From contig NZ_KE383845.1 in NCBI RefSeq assembly GCF_000422465.1, positions 524,004 to 588,003 on the forward strand: DNA of 64,000 nt, read 5' to 3'. Shown here piece after piece: positions 9,571 through 17,860 of the stretch (positions are counted from its first letter, which is position 1; the number at the start of each line of letters is the position of its first letter). The notes beneath the pieces are model-generated. The model made no database searches and had not been told where the DNA came from. It was given only the letters and a program-made list of their open reading frames with translations. This DNA comes from Paenibacillus harenae DSM 16969. GTDB taxonomy: Bacteria; Bacillota; Bacilli; Paenibacillales; Paenibacillaceae. The translations under genes were made by a program, and so were the position numbers.

Positions 9571-9598
9571 AAAAAACCGGCCGCCTGGCCGGTTTTTT
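9571..9598. terminator. Bidirectional rho-independent terminator
   Basis: A perfect 12-bp stem (AAAAAACCGGCC/GGCCGGTTTTTT, loop GCCT) with A and T runs on both sides lies between convergent genes, so it can end both the cassette A transcript and that of the AraC regulator at 9651. Confidence 0.93.
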
Positions 9599-9650
9599 CT
9601 ATATCCGTTCAGAAAGCAGCCGCAACCGGCTGCTTTGAGGCCGGAATCAT

Positions 9651-11867
9651 TCATGCTTCCAGGCTTAACTCGCTGTTCGCGTTGCGGAATTGAACGGGAG
9701 TCACGCCGAAGCGCGTTTTGAACTTATTGTGGAAATACTGCGGATTTCGGTAACCGACCTGCGCCGAAATCTCCGCCACCGACAAGCGCCTCTCCTCCCT
9801 CAATAGAGTCGCGGCCCGCTCCAGCCGCACCCGGGTCACGTATTCCGTGAACGATTCGTTCATGACCGCCCCGAATAAAGTGGAAATATACGACGGGGCA
9901 AGCGAGGCCACCTCGGAAAGCTTGTTCAGCGACAAATCCTCGTGAATGTGCTCATCGATAAAGTGCTTTAATTTCAAAATGATTTTCGCATGCGCGTGGT
10001 TTCCCGATTCCTGCACATGGGACGTAATTTTGGCGGACAAGCTCCGGATGGAGGCAATCGTCGCCGCCAGAGTCTCTTTCTTCAGCTCGTCGAATAAGTT
10101 GGAAGGCGGAACGAGCTGCTGCAGGTCCAGCTCAATGACGACCTGATACAACGTCGCGGCGAATTGTAGCAGCCCCAGTTCAACCGTCTCGAGCTGTAAA
10201 TGGCCAGACCCTGCATCCTTTTGGAAGTCGTCGATTAACCTGTTCATGGCCGCCTCGTTCCCTGCCTTCAAAGCATTCTTATAAGCATCAAAGGAGAACG
10301 GACGCGGCGCTTTGCTGAAGGCCGACACAAGAGAGTGCCTGATGACCGCTTCCGGACCATAAAAGAAACGGTAACGGAACGCATGCTCGGCGCATTGATA
10401 GGAGAACGGTATTTCTTCCGGAGAGCCCGCCAGCGTGCCGAAAGCTGCTCCGAAGCGCAGCCTTCCTTCAGACGCTTCTTTCACCCGGCTGATCTCCGCT
10501 TGCATCAGACGCTCGGCATCATCTATGTCCATTTGCTGCTCGAAGAAATAGATAATCGCCGCTTCACCGGCATTTAAGCTTACATATTTATATTTGACAT
10601 ACGCAGCCAGCTGTTCATAAACGTACTGAAAGTCTTCTCCGCTGCCTTCGAGCATGCGGATGCCGCAAATCATATAATGGCAATCGCGAGGCAGGTAATG
10701 ATCGTATTCCAAACCGAGGTCCGCGCCAAGCAGCAAGTTTTTCAGTTCATTCACTTTCGCATTGGATTCCAGCCTCTCGATCTTTTGCCCGAGCTTATCC
10801 AGAACGCCTCCGATCATCGCATATTCATTCCAGACCGGGCTCGGGGAGCCGCCGTGATGATACAAGCCGCGAATGCTTGTAACAAGCCTCCCCATCGGAA
10901 TATACACCCGTTTGGAAATCATATATGAGATCAATAAACCTATTAATAAGACAAGCAGACAGCCGATAATGATTTGGCTCTTCAGCTGTTCCGACGAGGA
11001 TACGAATGTATTCATCGGCCGGACCAAGGCATAGGACCAACGGTTACTTGATGATGCGTCTTCTCTGTATGACACGGCGAACTGCTCCCGCTCATCATAA
11101 TACATTTCCTGCTTCTTCTCCATCCGCTGCCTCACGAAGCCAAGCATCTTCTCATTGTTAGCATTAGTGCGGAGAAAGAGATTTTTCTCTTCATTAAATA
11201 CAAACAGCTGCTCAAGTGGCGAGCTCATCATGCTCGAAGCCATCTGAACCAGATTGCTCAGCTTCACATCCAGATACATCGCCCCCTCGGACTGCAGAGG
11301 CATTGAACCGTAAGGGAGAGCGATTGCATAGGTCAGCACTTCCTCGCCATCCGGTAATGTCCGGGGAATCCAGCGGTTTAGGCCGGCTTCCTTCAGTTCC
11401 CGGATATAGGAGCTGTCAGGGGAATTCGAGGTCTGCATATAAAATTGGCTGCTGTCGACGACGTAATCGCCGCTTTGAAAGTAGACGGAAATATTGTGAA
11501 CGCCTTCATTTCCGACCTTGAAAATCTCCAGCTCCTTGCGAAAAGCCGCAATCCGGCTCGTATTGCCTTCCCAATCGCTGTCCAAGAGCACATTCAGCAT
11601 GGATTGGCTTTCAAGCGACATGGTCGACAACGCGCGGTTGCGGAGACTCGTTTCATATTTTTGCAATAGCGTATTTTCGATAAAATCGCTGGAGGCCGAT
11701 AGCCGCTCCCGGCTGTCTCTTGCCACCTCTTCGATCATTAAACGGTTAGCCTGCACATACAAATAACCTCCCACAAGCCCGATCAAGATAACGGCAAGCA
11801 GCGTGAAGGAAAGGATCAGGTGGGTGAAGAACGCTCCGCCTTGTCTATCTTTTCCAATTCTTATCAC
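9651..11867 (-). CDS. Membrane-bound AraC-family transcriptional regulator with extracellular sensor domain
   Basis: The 738-residue protein has a membrane helix near residues 14-37 (LILSFTLLAVILIGLVGGYLY), an extracellular sensor region of about 250 residues, and a second helix near 290-310 (IIIGCLLVLLIGLLISYMI). A long cytoplasmic stretch and a C-terminal AraC double helix-turn-helix follow (LNKLSEVASLAPSYISTLFG; VAEISAQVGYRNPQYFHNKF). No kinase or receiver domain is present, so it is a one-component regulator of the type found beside sugar importers in Paenibacillus. The GTG at 11867 is preferred because AAAGGGGA lies just upstream; a longer TTG start at 11909 lacks a ribosome binding site. 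A cre-like site lies about 100 bp upstream. The target may be cassette A or B. Confidence 0.85.
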   Translation of the reverse strand: MIRIGKDRQGGAFFTHLILSFTLLAVILIGLVGGYLYVQANRLMIEEVARDSRERLSASSDFIENTLLQKYETSLRNRALSTMSLESQSMLNVLLDSDWEGNTSRIAAFRKELEIFKVGNEGVHNISVYFQSGDYVVDSSQFYMQTSNSPDSSYIRELKEAGLNRWIPRTLPDGEEVLTYAIALPYGSMPLQSEGAMYLDVKLSNLVQMASSMMSSPLEQLFVFNEEKNLFLRTNANNEKMLGFVRQRMEKKQEMYYDEREQFAVSYREDASSSNRWSYALVRPMNTFVSSSEQLKSQIIIGCLLVLLIGLLISYMISKRVYIPMGRLVTSIRGLYHHGGSPSPVWNEYAMIGGVLDKLGQKIERLESNAKVNELKNLLLGADLGLEYDHYLPRDCHYMICGIRMLEGSGEDFQYVYEQLAAYVKYKYVSLNAGEAAIIYFFEQQMDIDDAERLMQAEISRVKEASEGRLRFGAAFGTLAGSPEEIPFSYQCAEHAFRYRFFYGPEAVIRHSLVSAFSKAPRPFSFDAYKNALKAGNEAAMNRLIDDFQKDAGSGHLQLETVELGLLQFAATLYQVVIELDLQQLVPPSNLFDELKKETLAATIASIRSLSAKITSHVQESGNHAHAKIILKLKHFIDEHIHEDLSLNKLSEVASLAPSYISTLFGAVMNESFTEYVTRVRLERAATLLREERRLSVAEISAQVGYRNPQYFHNKFKTRFGVTPVQFRNANSELSLEA

Positions 11868-11968
11868 AGGACTTCCCCTTTCTTCTCTGTCAAAATCACA
11901 ATGGTACAATCTTCAACAGAAGAAATTACAACTCATGCCGGAAGCCGAATATCGAGGCAGTCATTGAT

Positions 11969-11983
11969 ATGGAAACGCTTTCA
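11969..11983. promoter_or_regulatory. Candidate CcpA cre site upstream of the AraC regulator
   Basis: ATGGAAACGCTTTCA fits WTGNAANCGNWNNCW at every position and is nearly palindromic. It lies about 100 bp upstream of the regulator start on minus. The rest of 11868-12097 shows no gene. Confidence 0.5.
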
Positions 11984-12097
11984 TATTACGATCATACCAG
12001 GAGTTTATTTATTCGATGTCCAGCAGTTCGATAACTATATCATTGATAGGGAATCCTTCACAGGTTTGTATTTTTGAATATTGGTGTATGTTTCTGT

Positions 12098-12190
12098 TTC
12101 ATTACGCCGCTGGAAGATGTGGATCATGCTTACCGGATTTATAACGGACGCGAGGACAATTGCATGTATGAAGGTTGTTTTGAAACATAG
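12098..12190 (+). pseudogene. 3' remnant of a zinc-dependent alcohol dehydrogenase gene
   Basis: In one frame the DNA reads FITPLEDVDHAYRIYNGRED followed by NCM, six changed residues and a stop. This matches the C-terminal end of the dehydrogenase at 19745-20876 (LPLGEADHAYRIFNGREDNCM). There is no start codon or upstream two thirds of a gene, so this is a decayed gene end and not a functional protein. The homology continues past the stop into a shared 42-bp hairpin. The residue differences (PLEDVDHAY) look like those of another family member, so it may be the relic of a paralogue and not of a recent copy. Confidence 0.8.
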
Positions 12191-12229
12191 AGTCCGGCAC
12201 GGGCCAATACCCTGTTTTTCACGAAAAAA

Positions 12230-12271
12230 CTCCATTGCATCAACAGCGTCCGGCTGCATGAGGCAATGGAG
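12230..12271 (+). repeat. 42-bp hairpin repeat, copy 1
   Basis: CTCCATTGC and GCAATGGAG pair around an inner GC-rich section. The element recurs at 20910-20951 with 38 of 42 positions identical, in both cases just after an alcohol dehydrogenase gene end. It may be a terminator without a clear T run. Nothing else is recognisable from 12272 to 12527. Confidence 0.75.
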
Positions 12272-12527
12272 TTGCGGCATAGCGATTATTCCGAATTAGG
12301 ATCTCTTTATGATAGGACCCTTCAAGCTTGGCTGCCTGAATAGAGGAAGGCTTTGTCCCATGTCAGCCGCATAGGTGTTATTGTTCTCTTTGAACCACAT
12401 CCGGAATATACCGTTTGGCAACCGGTAAATACAGGCATCAAAAATATTCGTCTCATCTTACCAAATGCTAACCGGCGCATCGATTGCAAATATAGATGGT
12501 TTTGTATATTTTCTTCAGAAATTGTCC

Positions 12528-13451
12528 TTATCCTTTCACTGATCCGAGCAGAACGCCTTTAACAAAAAACTTTTGGGCGAACGGATACATCACGATCATT
12601 GGGATCGATGCGATAACCATAGCGGCCAATTCAATCGTCTGCGCCGTTACGAGTCCCTGCCCCTGCGTATTATTTAATAATTGAGACACTGCCATACTGG
12701 AGCCTTCAACCGTACTCATCATATTCTCTACCGCCCGATTGGACTGGATCAGCCTCAGAATGACATACTGAAGCGTCTGCAGATCGCTTGATTGCGTAAA
12801 GTAGAGCGTCGTGCCGTAATCATTCCAAATGTTGACCGCCGTAAACACGGATAGCGCCGCCAGCACCGGCTTCGAGAGCGGAATAACGATCTGGAAGAAA
12901 ATCCTGAATTCGCTCGCGCCGTCCATCTTAGCCGATTCGAACAAGGAATCCGGGATTCCCTTATAGTTCGCGTTAAATATAATGACATTCCAGAATCCAC
13001 CGAACAGAGCCGGAAGAATATACACCATATAGTGGTCATACAAGCCCAGCCAATTCATTAACAGGAAGGAAGGGATCAAGCCTCCGCTGAAATACATGCT
13101 GATAAAGCCGACCGCCATGTAGAACTTCCGCCCCTTCAAATAAGACCGGGAGAACGCGTACGCGAACATCGCCGTATATAAAATGGAAGTTATAGTGACG
13201 ATTACCGTACGCGATGCAGTGACCCAGGCCGCTCTGAGCATGCCGGAATCCGCGAGCACCGTCTGCCAGCTGGCCCACGTCAGCTCCCTCGGCCACAGAA
13301 ATACCGGGCCTCGAGTCAGGTCCTCCCCGTTATTCAATGAACTGATTAATGAAAACCAAAACGGATATATGGTGACAAGCATCAAAATAATCATGACCGC
13401 GACGGTTGTTAGATGAAATGCGCGTTCCCCTAAACTTTTCCCTCCAACCAT
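12528..13451 (-). CDS. YtcP/LplC-type sugar ABC transporter permease (cassette B)
   Basis: 307 residues, six membrane segments, EAA loop ESAKMDGASEFRIFFQIVIPLSKP and C-terminus MYPFAQKFFVKGVLLGSVKG. It has the same length as its cassette A counterpart (8605-9528) and very similar sequence from the first residues (MVGGKSLGERAFHLTTVAVM against MVGGRSWRERTFNVTNVVIM). It is the last gene of the five-gene minus-strand cassette and starts 12 nt after the preceding permease gene. No obvious terminator follows it. Confidence 0.94.
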   Translation of the reverse strand: MVGGKSLGERAFHLTTVAVMIILMLVTIYPFWFSLISSLNNGEDLTRGPVFLWPRELTWASWQTVLADSGMLRAAWVTASRTVIVTITSILYTAMFAYAFSRSYLKGRKFYMAVGFISMYFSGGLIPSFLLMNWLGLYDHYMVYILPALFGGFWNVIIFNANYKGIPDSLFESAKMDGASEFRIFFQIVIPLSKPVLAALSVFTAVNIWNDYGTTLYFTQSSDLQTLQYVILRLIQSNRAVENMMSTVEGSSMAVSQLLNNTQGQGLVTAQTIELAAMVIASIPMIVMYPFAQKFFVKGVLLGSVKG

Positions 13452-13463
13452 ATGGACCTCTCC

Positions 13464-14402
13464 TCAAAACAATCCTGATTTTGTCAATTTCTTCGATAGC
13501 GCGTTCGCACCAACCAGCAATAACAATGCAAATACCGCTTTCATCAGACCGATTGCCGTCGCCGAGGCAAATTGGAACTGCAATAAGCCGGTCTGATAGA
13601 CATACGTATCGATAACTTGGCTGGCCGGCAAATTCAACGTATTCTGAAGCACGTAAATTTGAGTAAAGTTATTATTCAGCATGCCGCTCACGGCAAATAT
13701 GATCAACACCATCAGGGTTGGCAATATCCCTGGAATTGTAATATGCAGCATTCGTTTGAATCGCGATGCCCCGTCGATTGCGGCAGCCTCATACAAGCTC
13801 TGGTCGACTCCGGCCATTGCCGCCAAATAAAGAATCGCCCCCCAGCCGATATCCTTTAACAGCCCTGTTCCGATCGCGACCCCCCAGAAGTATTTCGGGT
13901 CTGCCAGAAATTGAATAGGCTTGTCTATGAGATGAAATTCCATAAGCAGAAAGTTAACGATCCCCGTCGTATTGAGCAGCGTAATGAACAAGCCCCCGAA
14001 GATAACCCAAGAAAGAAAATGGGGCAGATAAGTAACCGTTTGAACCCATGCTTTGAATCGATGATGCTTGATTTCATTCAGTAATAAGGCAAATACAAGC
14101 GTCGCCGGAATACCGACCAATGCTCCCAAGAGGTTGATCCCTAACGTATTTCTGACCATCGGCCAAAACTGAAAGTTTTGAAATACCCGGATAAAGTGTT
14201 GAAAGTGATTCCATTCGCTCGTAAAAATCCCTTTGACCCCCAAAATGGGTTCATAGTTCTTAAAAGCCATCAATAAGCCGAATAAAGGAGTAAAGTCAAA
14301 AAGAAAGATTAGACACACAGCCGGCAAAAGCATCACCTTTAATTCAAGCTGCGTTCGGATATCATAGCCGAGCTTAAAACCTTTTTGTTTCCTTGAAGCC
14401 AT
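13464..14402 (-). CDS. LplB-type sugar ABC transporter permease (cassette B)
   Basis: The 312-residue permease has six helices and an EAA loop EAAAIDGASRFKRMLHITIPGI. The ATG at 14402 follows GGGGGAGA at good spacing and aligns with the start of the cassette A protein, so the TTG extension to 14438 was rejected. It forms the channel with the permease at 12528. An inverted repeat in the 87-nt gap before it mirrors the hairpin at the equivalent place in cassette A. Confidence 0.92.
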   Translation of the reverse strand: MASRKQKGFKLGYDIRTQLELKVMLLPAVCLIFLFDFTPLFGLLMAFKNYEPILGVKGIFTSEWNHFQHFIRVFQNFQFWPMVRNTLGINLLGALVGIPATLVFALLLNEIKHHRFKAWVQTVTYLPHFLSWVIFGGLFITLLNTTGIVNFLLMEFHLIDKPIQFLADPKYFWGVAIGTGLLKDIGWGAILYLAAMAGVDQSLYEAAAIDGASRFKRMLHITIPGILPTLMVLIIFAVSGMLNNNFTQIYVLQNTLNLPASQVIDTYVYQTGLLQFQFASATAIGLMKAVFALLLLVGANALSKKLTKSGLF

Positions 14403-14429
14403 GCGTTCTCTCCCCCGTTCCCGCAATAC

Positions 14430-14471
14430 CGGCGCCAAACCGCGGATGCTGATTGCCGCGCTTCGGCGCCG
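14430..14471 (-). terminator. GC-rich hairpin between binding-protein and permease genes
   Basis: CGGCGCC/GGCGCCG and an inner CGCGG/CCGCG pair form a two-part stem with a 10-nt loop. No T run follows on minus, so it more likely stabilises the upstream message or limits read-through than terminates fully. Confidence 0.6.
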
Positions 14472-14489
14472 CTCTGCCTTCCAGTTTGC

Positions 14490-16187
14490 CTAGGAATTAA
14501 TACCTTTCACATCGATCCCATACTCTGCTTTCTTCTCTTGGACATATTTGTTTCTTTCCTGATCAAGCGCTTCAATCCCTAACTTCTTCAGCTGAGCGAT
14601 CATTTCGTCATACAGTTTGTTAAATTCGCCATCGCTCTTGGCCAAAATGATTTTTGCGATTTGCGCTTCCTTATAGGTTTTGATTTGTAATTCGTCATTC
14701 GCAAAATGACTGTCGGAAGGGAATAGATCCGCCGGAAGACTAAGCGGCGAACCGTCATAAATAACCGTTTCCTCCGCTTTTCCGTATGCGCTTTGAACGC
14801 GATTGGCAGTAACGGCTTGCTTGTCGGTTTCCTCATTAGGAGGCTGCTGCGTGCTATACGAAAACGAAGTATGGTGGAACGGCCAGAATGCGCTCAGCCC
14901 CGTCTTCATATAGTCCGTTGCGTCTTTGATGCCTTTTTCCGTCTTCACGACATGGCCCTCGGCGTCAAGGTTGTAATCGATGCCTTCAAAGCCGTAAATG
15001 TGGAGAAGCATGCCTTCCTTGCTGCTCATGTAGCTCAGCCATTTCGCCAGCTTTTCAGGTTCTTTGGCCGACTTGGAAATAAACGTCTTCATCCAACCTC
15101 CGCCGGCGCGTTTAGACTTCCATAGTACAGGCTTGGTTCCCGCATCCGACAAAATAGGCCCCGAGGAGGTCCAGTAATCGTTGTTCTGGAAAGAAGTATT
15201 CGCCGAATTGCCAATGAAGGTAAACACCCGGCCCGATGCCATATCAGCCTTTACGGAGGCGTTATCCACCGTCATCTGACCCGGATCGAAATAGCCGGCC
15301 TTGCTTGCCTTGTAGAGGAACTCCAGCGCCAATTTCGTTTCGGGAGCGAGGAGCCTGTCCCTATAGTTTCCATCCTTGTCAACCGTCATTGCGCCGAATG
15401 AATCCTGAAGAAAACCAAGAGTTGGTCCCTGATAAGATTTACCGTCCACGAGCAGCGGAATGACCGGCGCACCGTTGGCCGTCAAGTTCATATCCTTGAT
15501 TTTCTGGTAAGCCGCAAGCAGTCCGGTCTCGGTTTTGATATCCTCTAACGTCAATCCGGCTTCTTTCAACACATTCTCATTCACGACAATGCCGCCATTG
15601 GAAGCATAATCGACCAGATCAATATAGAATTGGCCGGAAGGCGGATAAAGCGCTCTTGCATCCTCTGAGTTCATATGACTTGGATATGAATAGAAGCCGC
15701 CGTCCCGTTCAATAATCGTTTCCTTCACATCTGCCGGAAAGTCCGTCAACAGATGGGAATCCGGGTCGTACTTCTTCAGAAACTCATCCAAATCCCAAAC
15801 CTTGCCGGATTCGATCAGCTTCTTGCCAAGCACGTCATTTGTTATGGTAATAACATCCGGGAAAGCCTCGCCTGATGAAACGAGCATGAGATTAAGTTTC
15901 GTGTCTCCGTCCTGCGCCGGAATGTTAAATTCGAATGTCAATCCCGTCTTCTCCGTCATTTTGCCCTGCACCGTGTTCGGATCCGTGCTCCATGTCGTCG
16001 GCGGATTCCAGAAGTCGATCGACGAGAACCATACGGCTTTCGATGTTCCCTGTTCTCCTCCGTTGTTGCCATCCGCAGCATTCGTGCCGCCGTCCGAATT
16101 GTTAGCGGTTTCATTTCCGCCGCTGCTGCAGCCTGCCATGACAAGCGCGAGCACCAAGAATACTGCAACCATCCACTTCCCCTTCAT
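14490..16187 (-). CDS. Carbohydrate ABC transporter solute-binding lipoprotein (cassette B)
   Basis: 565 residues with lipobox LVMAGC and the lipidated Cys at residue 20, then a Gly/Asn-rich linker and a family-1 solute-binding fold (VWFSSIDFWNPPTTWS, EKTGLTFEFNIPAQDGDTKL), ending GIDVKGINS. Length and Cys position equal those of the cassette A protein when the ATG at 16187 is used. GGGGAGG lies 15 nt upstream, which is long; a TTG at 16193 and an ATG at 16211 are alternatives. It is the first gene after an inverted repeat that separates it from the regulator gene and is probably the start of its own transcript. Confidence 0.93.
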   Translation of the reverse strand: MKGKWMVAVFLVLALVMAGCSSGGNETANNSDGGTNAADGNNGGEQGTSKAVWFSSIDFWNPPTTWSTDPNTVQGKMTEKTGLTFEFNIPAQDGDTKLNLMLVSSGEAFPDVITITNDVLGKKLIESGKVWDLDEFLKKYDPDSHLLTDFPADVKETIIERDGGFYSYPSHMNSEDARALYPPSGQFYIDLVDYASNGGIVVNENVLKEAGLTLEDIKTETGLLAAYQKIKDMNLTANGAPVIPLLVDGKSYQGPTLGFLQDSFGAMTVDKDGNYRDRLLAPETKLALEFLYKASKAGYFDPGQMTVDNASVKADMASGRVFTFIGNSANTSFQNNDYWTSSGPILSDAGTKPVLWKSKRAGGGWMKTFISKSAKEPEKLAKWLSYMSSKEGMLLHIYGFEGIDYNLDAEGHVVKTEKGIKDATDYMKTGLSAFWPFHHTSFSYSTQQPPNEETDKQAVTANRVQSAYGKAEETVIYDGSPLSLPADLFPSDSHFANDELQIKTYKEAQIAKIILAKSDGEFNKLYDEMIAQLKKLGIEALDQERNKYVQEKKAEYGIDVKGINS

Positions 16188-16263
16188 GATCAAAAAGAAC
16201 AACCTCCCCATTCTGCTTTGAGTTAATTGGAACACCTTTATCGTATCCCGCTTTCCGGGCAAG

Positions 16264-16293
16264 TCATATGTTCCTCATTTAGTATTTTGGTGT
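16264..16293 (-). promoter_or_regulatory. 30-bp element shared by the two paralogous transporter operons
   Basis: On minus the sequence begins ACACCAAAATA and ends GGAACATATGA. It is the counterpart of 5665-5694 (25 of 30 identical, no gaps) and ends 76 bp before the binding-protein start. Candidate binding site of the YesN-type regulators. Confidence 0.6.
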
Positions 16294-16340
16294 TTTGTTC
16301 GTAACCGGAAGTTTCGAACCCCGATGATAAAGTCCGCTGC

Positions 16341-16396
16341 GCGGTCCATTTGATCCTCCAATCGCGTTGAACCTTTTCCAGATTCAAATGGACCGC
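16341..16396 (-). terminator. Long inverted repeat after the response regulator gene
   Basis: GCGGTCCATTTGA and TCAAATGGACCGC form perfect 13-bp arms separated by 30 nt, just after the regulator stop codon. There is no T run. It probably ends or processes the kinase-regulator message before the transporter promoter. Confidence 0.55.
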
Positions 16397-16419
16397 TTCG
16401 CTCGGTATTCATCTCGTAT

Positions 16420-17859
16420 TTAAATCTTCCGGTACTTGCTTGGGGTAAGGCCGAAGTGCTTCTTGAACAGCTTGTTAAAGTGGAAATAATCCTTATAGCC
16501 GATCCGTTCAACGACCTCATGCACCGAAAGGGAAGCATCGGAGAGCAGCTCCTTCGCCAAGCCAAGCCGCTTGCCCGTCACATATTCCGAGTACGTTTTA
16601 CCCGTTTCCCTCTTGATCAGCTGGCTGAGATAACCGAGACTAATATTGAATTGCGCGGCCAATTCACTGAATAGCAGATCCTCCGTAAAGCTGGCATCGA
16701 TCTGCGCAATGATTCTCCTCACCTGCTCGTTCGAGACAGCCATATCCGCAGTCGTCTGCAGCTCAAAGAAGGCTTTGAGCGATTCAAATAGCTGAACGGG
16801 CGAGCCGTATAGACGGACGATTTGATAGTAGTTCAAATACTCGATTTCATTTTTATTAACGTAATATTTATAAATGAGCGATACGATCTGATTGTACACA
16901 CTAGCGATCTGGTCAATTAAAAATAGGCCGGAAGCGCATTCCGCGTATATATCGTCAAGCGCCTTGCGAATAAGGTCCTGCTTCCTCTCCTTGATTGCGA
17001 TTTCGATATGGAGGATATTCTTGATCAGCAAGGCCGAAGCATCGGCCGTTTTATACTCGATGACGCGCTCGCCCTCTTGAATGAAGCTGCTGAACAAGGC
17101 AATATCCGACTCCTGATAAAGCCTGCTGAGCGGCGTGGAATAGACCCCGATCGTGCTAATTCCGATATTTTGAAATCCCGATAGAGCAGAGATAAAATCA
17201 AGGAATCCAACGGGATGTTTGAACTCGTCATAATTGATTAATATAGAAATTTTGTTCTGTCCCGTCCGGAACCGGATGACATGTATGCCTTCACCAGACG
17301 GAATTTTATCCATCATCGTATACGTACTGGCTTGCGGATATAATCCGGTTATAAAACGATAGTGAGGATAATCGAAATCATAACCTTTATTGAGCAGAAA
17401 ATTGCTTATTTTAATCTTATTATCCGGCTCAAACAGATCAAACAGATCATTCAGCATGTCCAGCTCGTGGAACGACTCCCGCTTCTTGTTCAGCTTCTCA
17501 GCCAAGCGTGTCATCGTTTCGATCAGCTTTGGTTTCTCGATTTGCTTGAGCAAATAGTCAAACGCGCCGAGTCGAAGCGCCTTCTGAGCGTATTCAAATT
17601 CCGAATAACCGCTGATAAATACGACCTCGACATCGATTCCTTCACTAGAGATCTCGTCTAATAGTGCAAGGCCGTCAAGACCCGGCATCCGGATATCCGA
17701 TATTACAGCATCCGGCTTAAGTTCCTTAATGCTCGCCAGCGCCGTCAAGCCGTCAAATGCTTCGCCGATAATCGTAAAGCCCAATCCCTTCCAGTCGATC
17801 AGCTTGGTAAGGCCGCAGGCTACCCAAGGCTCATCATCCACGATCAATACGCGATACAT
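16420..17859 (-). CDS. YesN-type response regulator with AraC DNA-binding domain (cassette B)
   Basis: The 479-residue protein has a receiver domain (D8, D9, phospho-acceptor D55 in ISDIRMPG), a central region and a C-terminal AraC domain (LFSELAAQFNISLGYLSQLIKRETG, EVVERIGYKDYFHFNKLFKKHFG). The ATG at 17859 is set by GGGAGG nine nt upstream and by alignment with MHTVFIVDDE of the cassette A regulator. The kinase stop codon lies one base before this start, so translation is coupled. It should respond to the kinase at 17861-19618 and act on the binding-protein promoter of its cassette. Confidence 0.93.
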   Translation of the reverse strand: MYRVLIVDDEPWVACGLTKLIDWKGLGFTIIGEAFDGLTALASIKELKPDAVISDIRMPGLDGLALLDEISSEGIDVEVVFISGYSEFEYAQKALRLGAFDYLLKQIEKPKLIETMTRLAEKLNKKRESFHELDMLNDLFDLFEPDNKIKISNFLLNKGYDFDYPHYRFITGLYPQASTYTMMDKIPSGEGIHVIRFRTGQNKISILINYDEFKHPVGFLDFISALSGFQNIGISTIGVYSTPLSRLYQESDIALFSSFIQEGERVIEYKTADASALLIKNILHIEIAIKERKQDLIRKALDDIYAECASGLFLIDQIASVYNQIVSLIYKYYVNKNEIEYLNYYQIVRLYGSPVQLFESLKAFFELQTTADMAVSNEQVRRIIAQIDASFTEDLLFSELAAQFNISLGYLSQLIKRETGKTYSEYVTGKRLGLAKELLSDASLSVHEVVERIGYKDYFHFNKLFKKHFGLTPSKYRKI

Positions 17860-17860
17860 G

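Noticed and set aside
12035..12280. 81-codon open frame on minus over the dehydrogenase relic
   Set aside because: No ribosome binding site, and the DNA is explained better by the decayed dehydrogenase end on plus.
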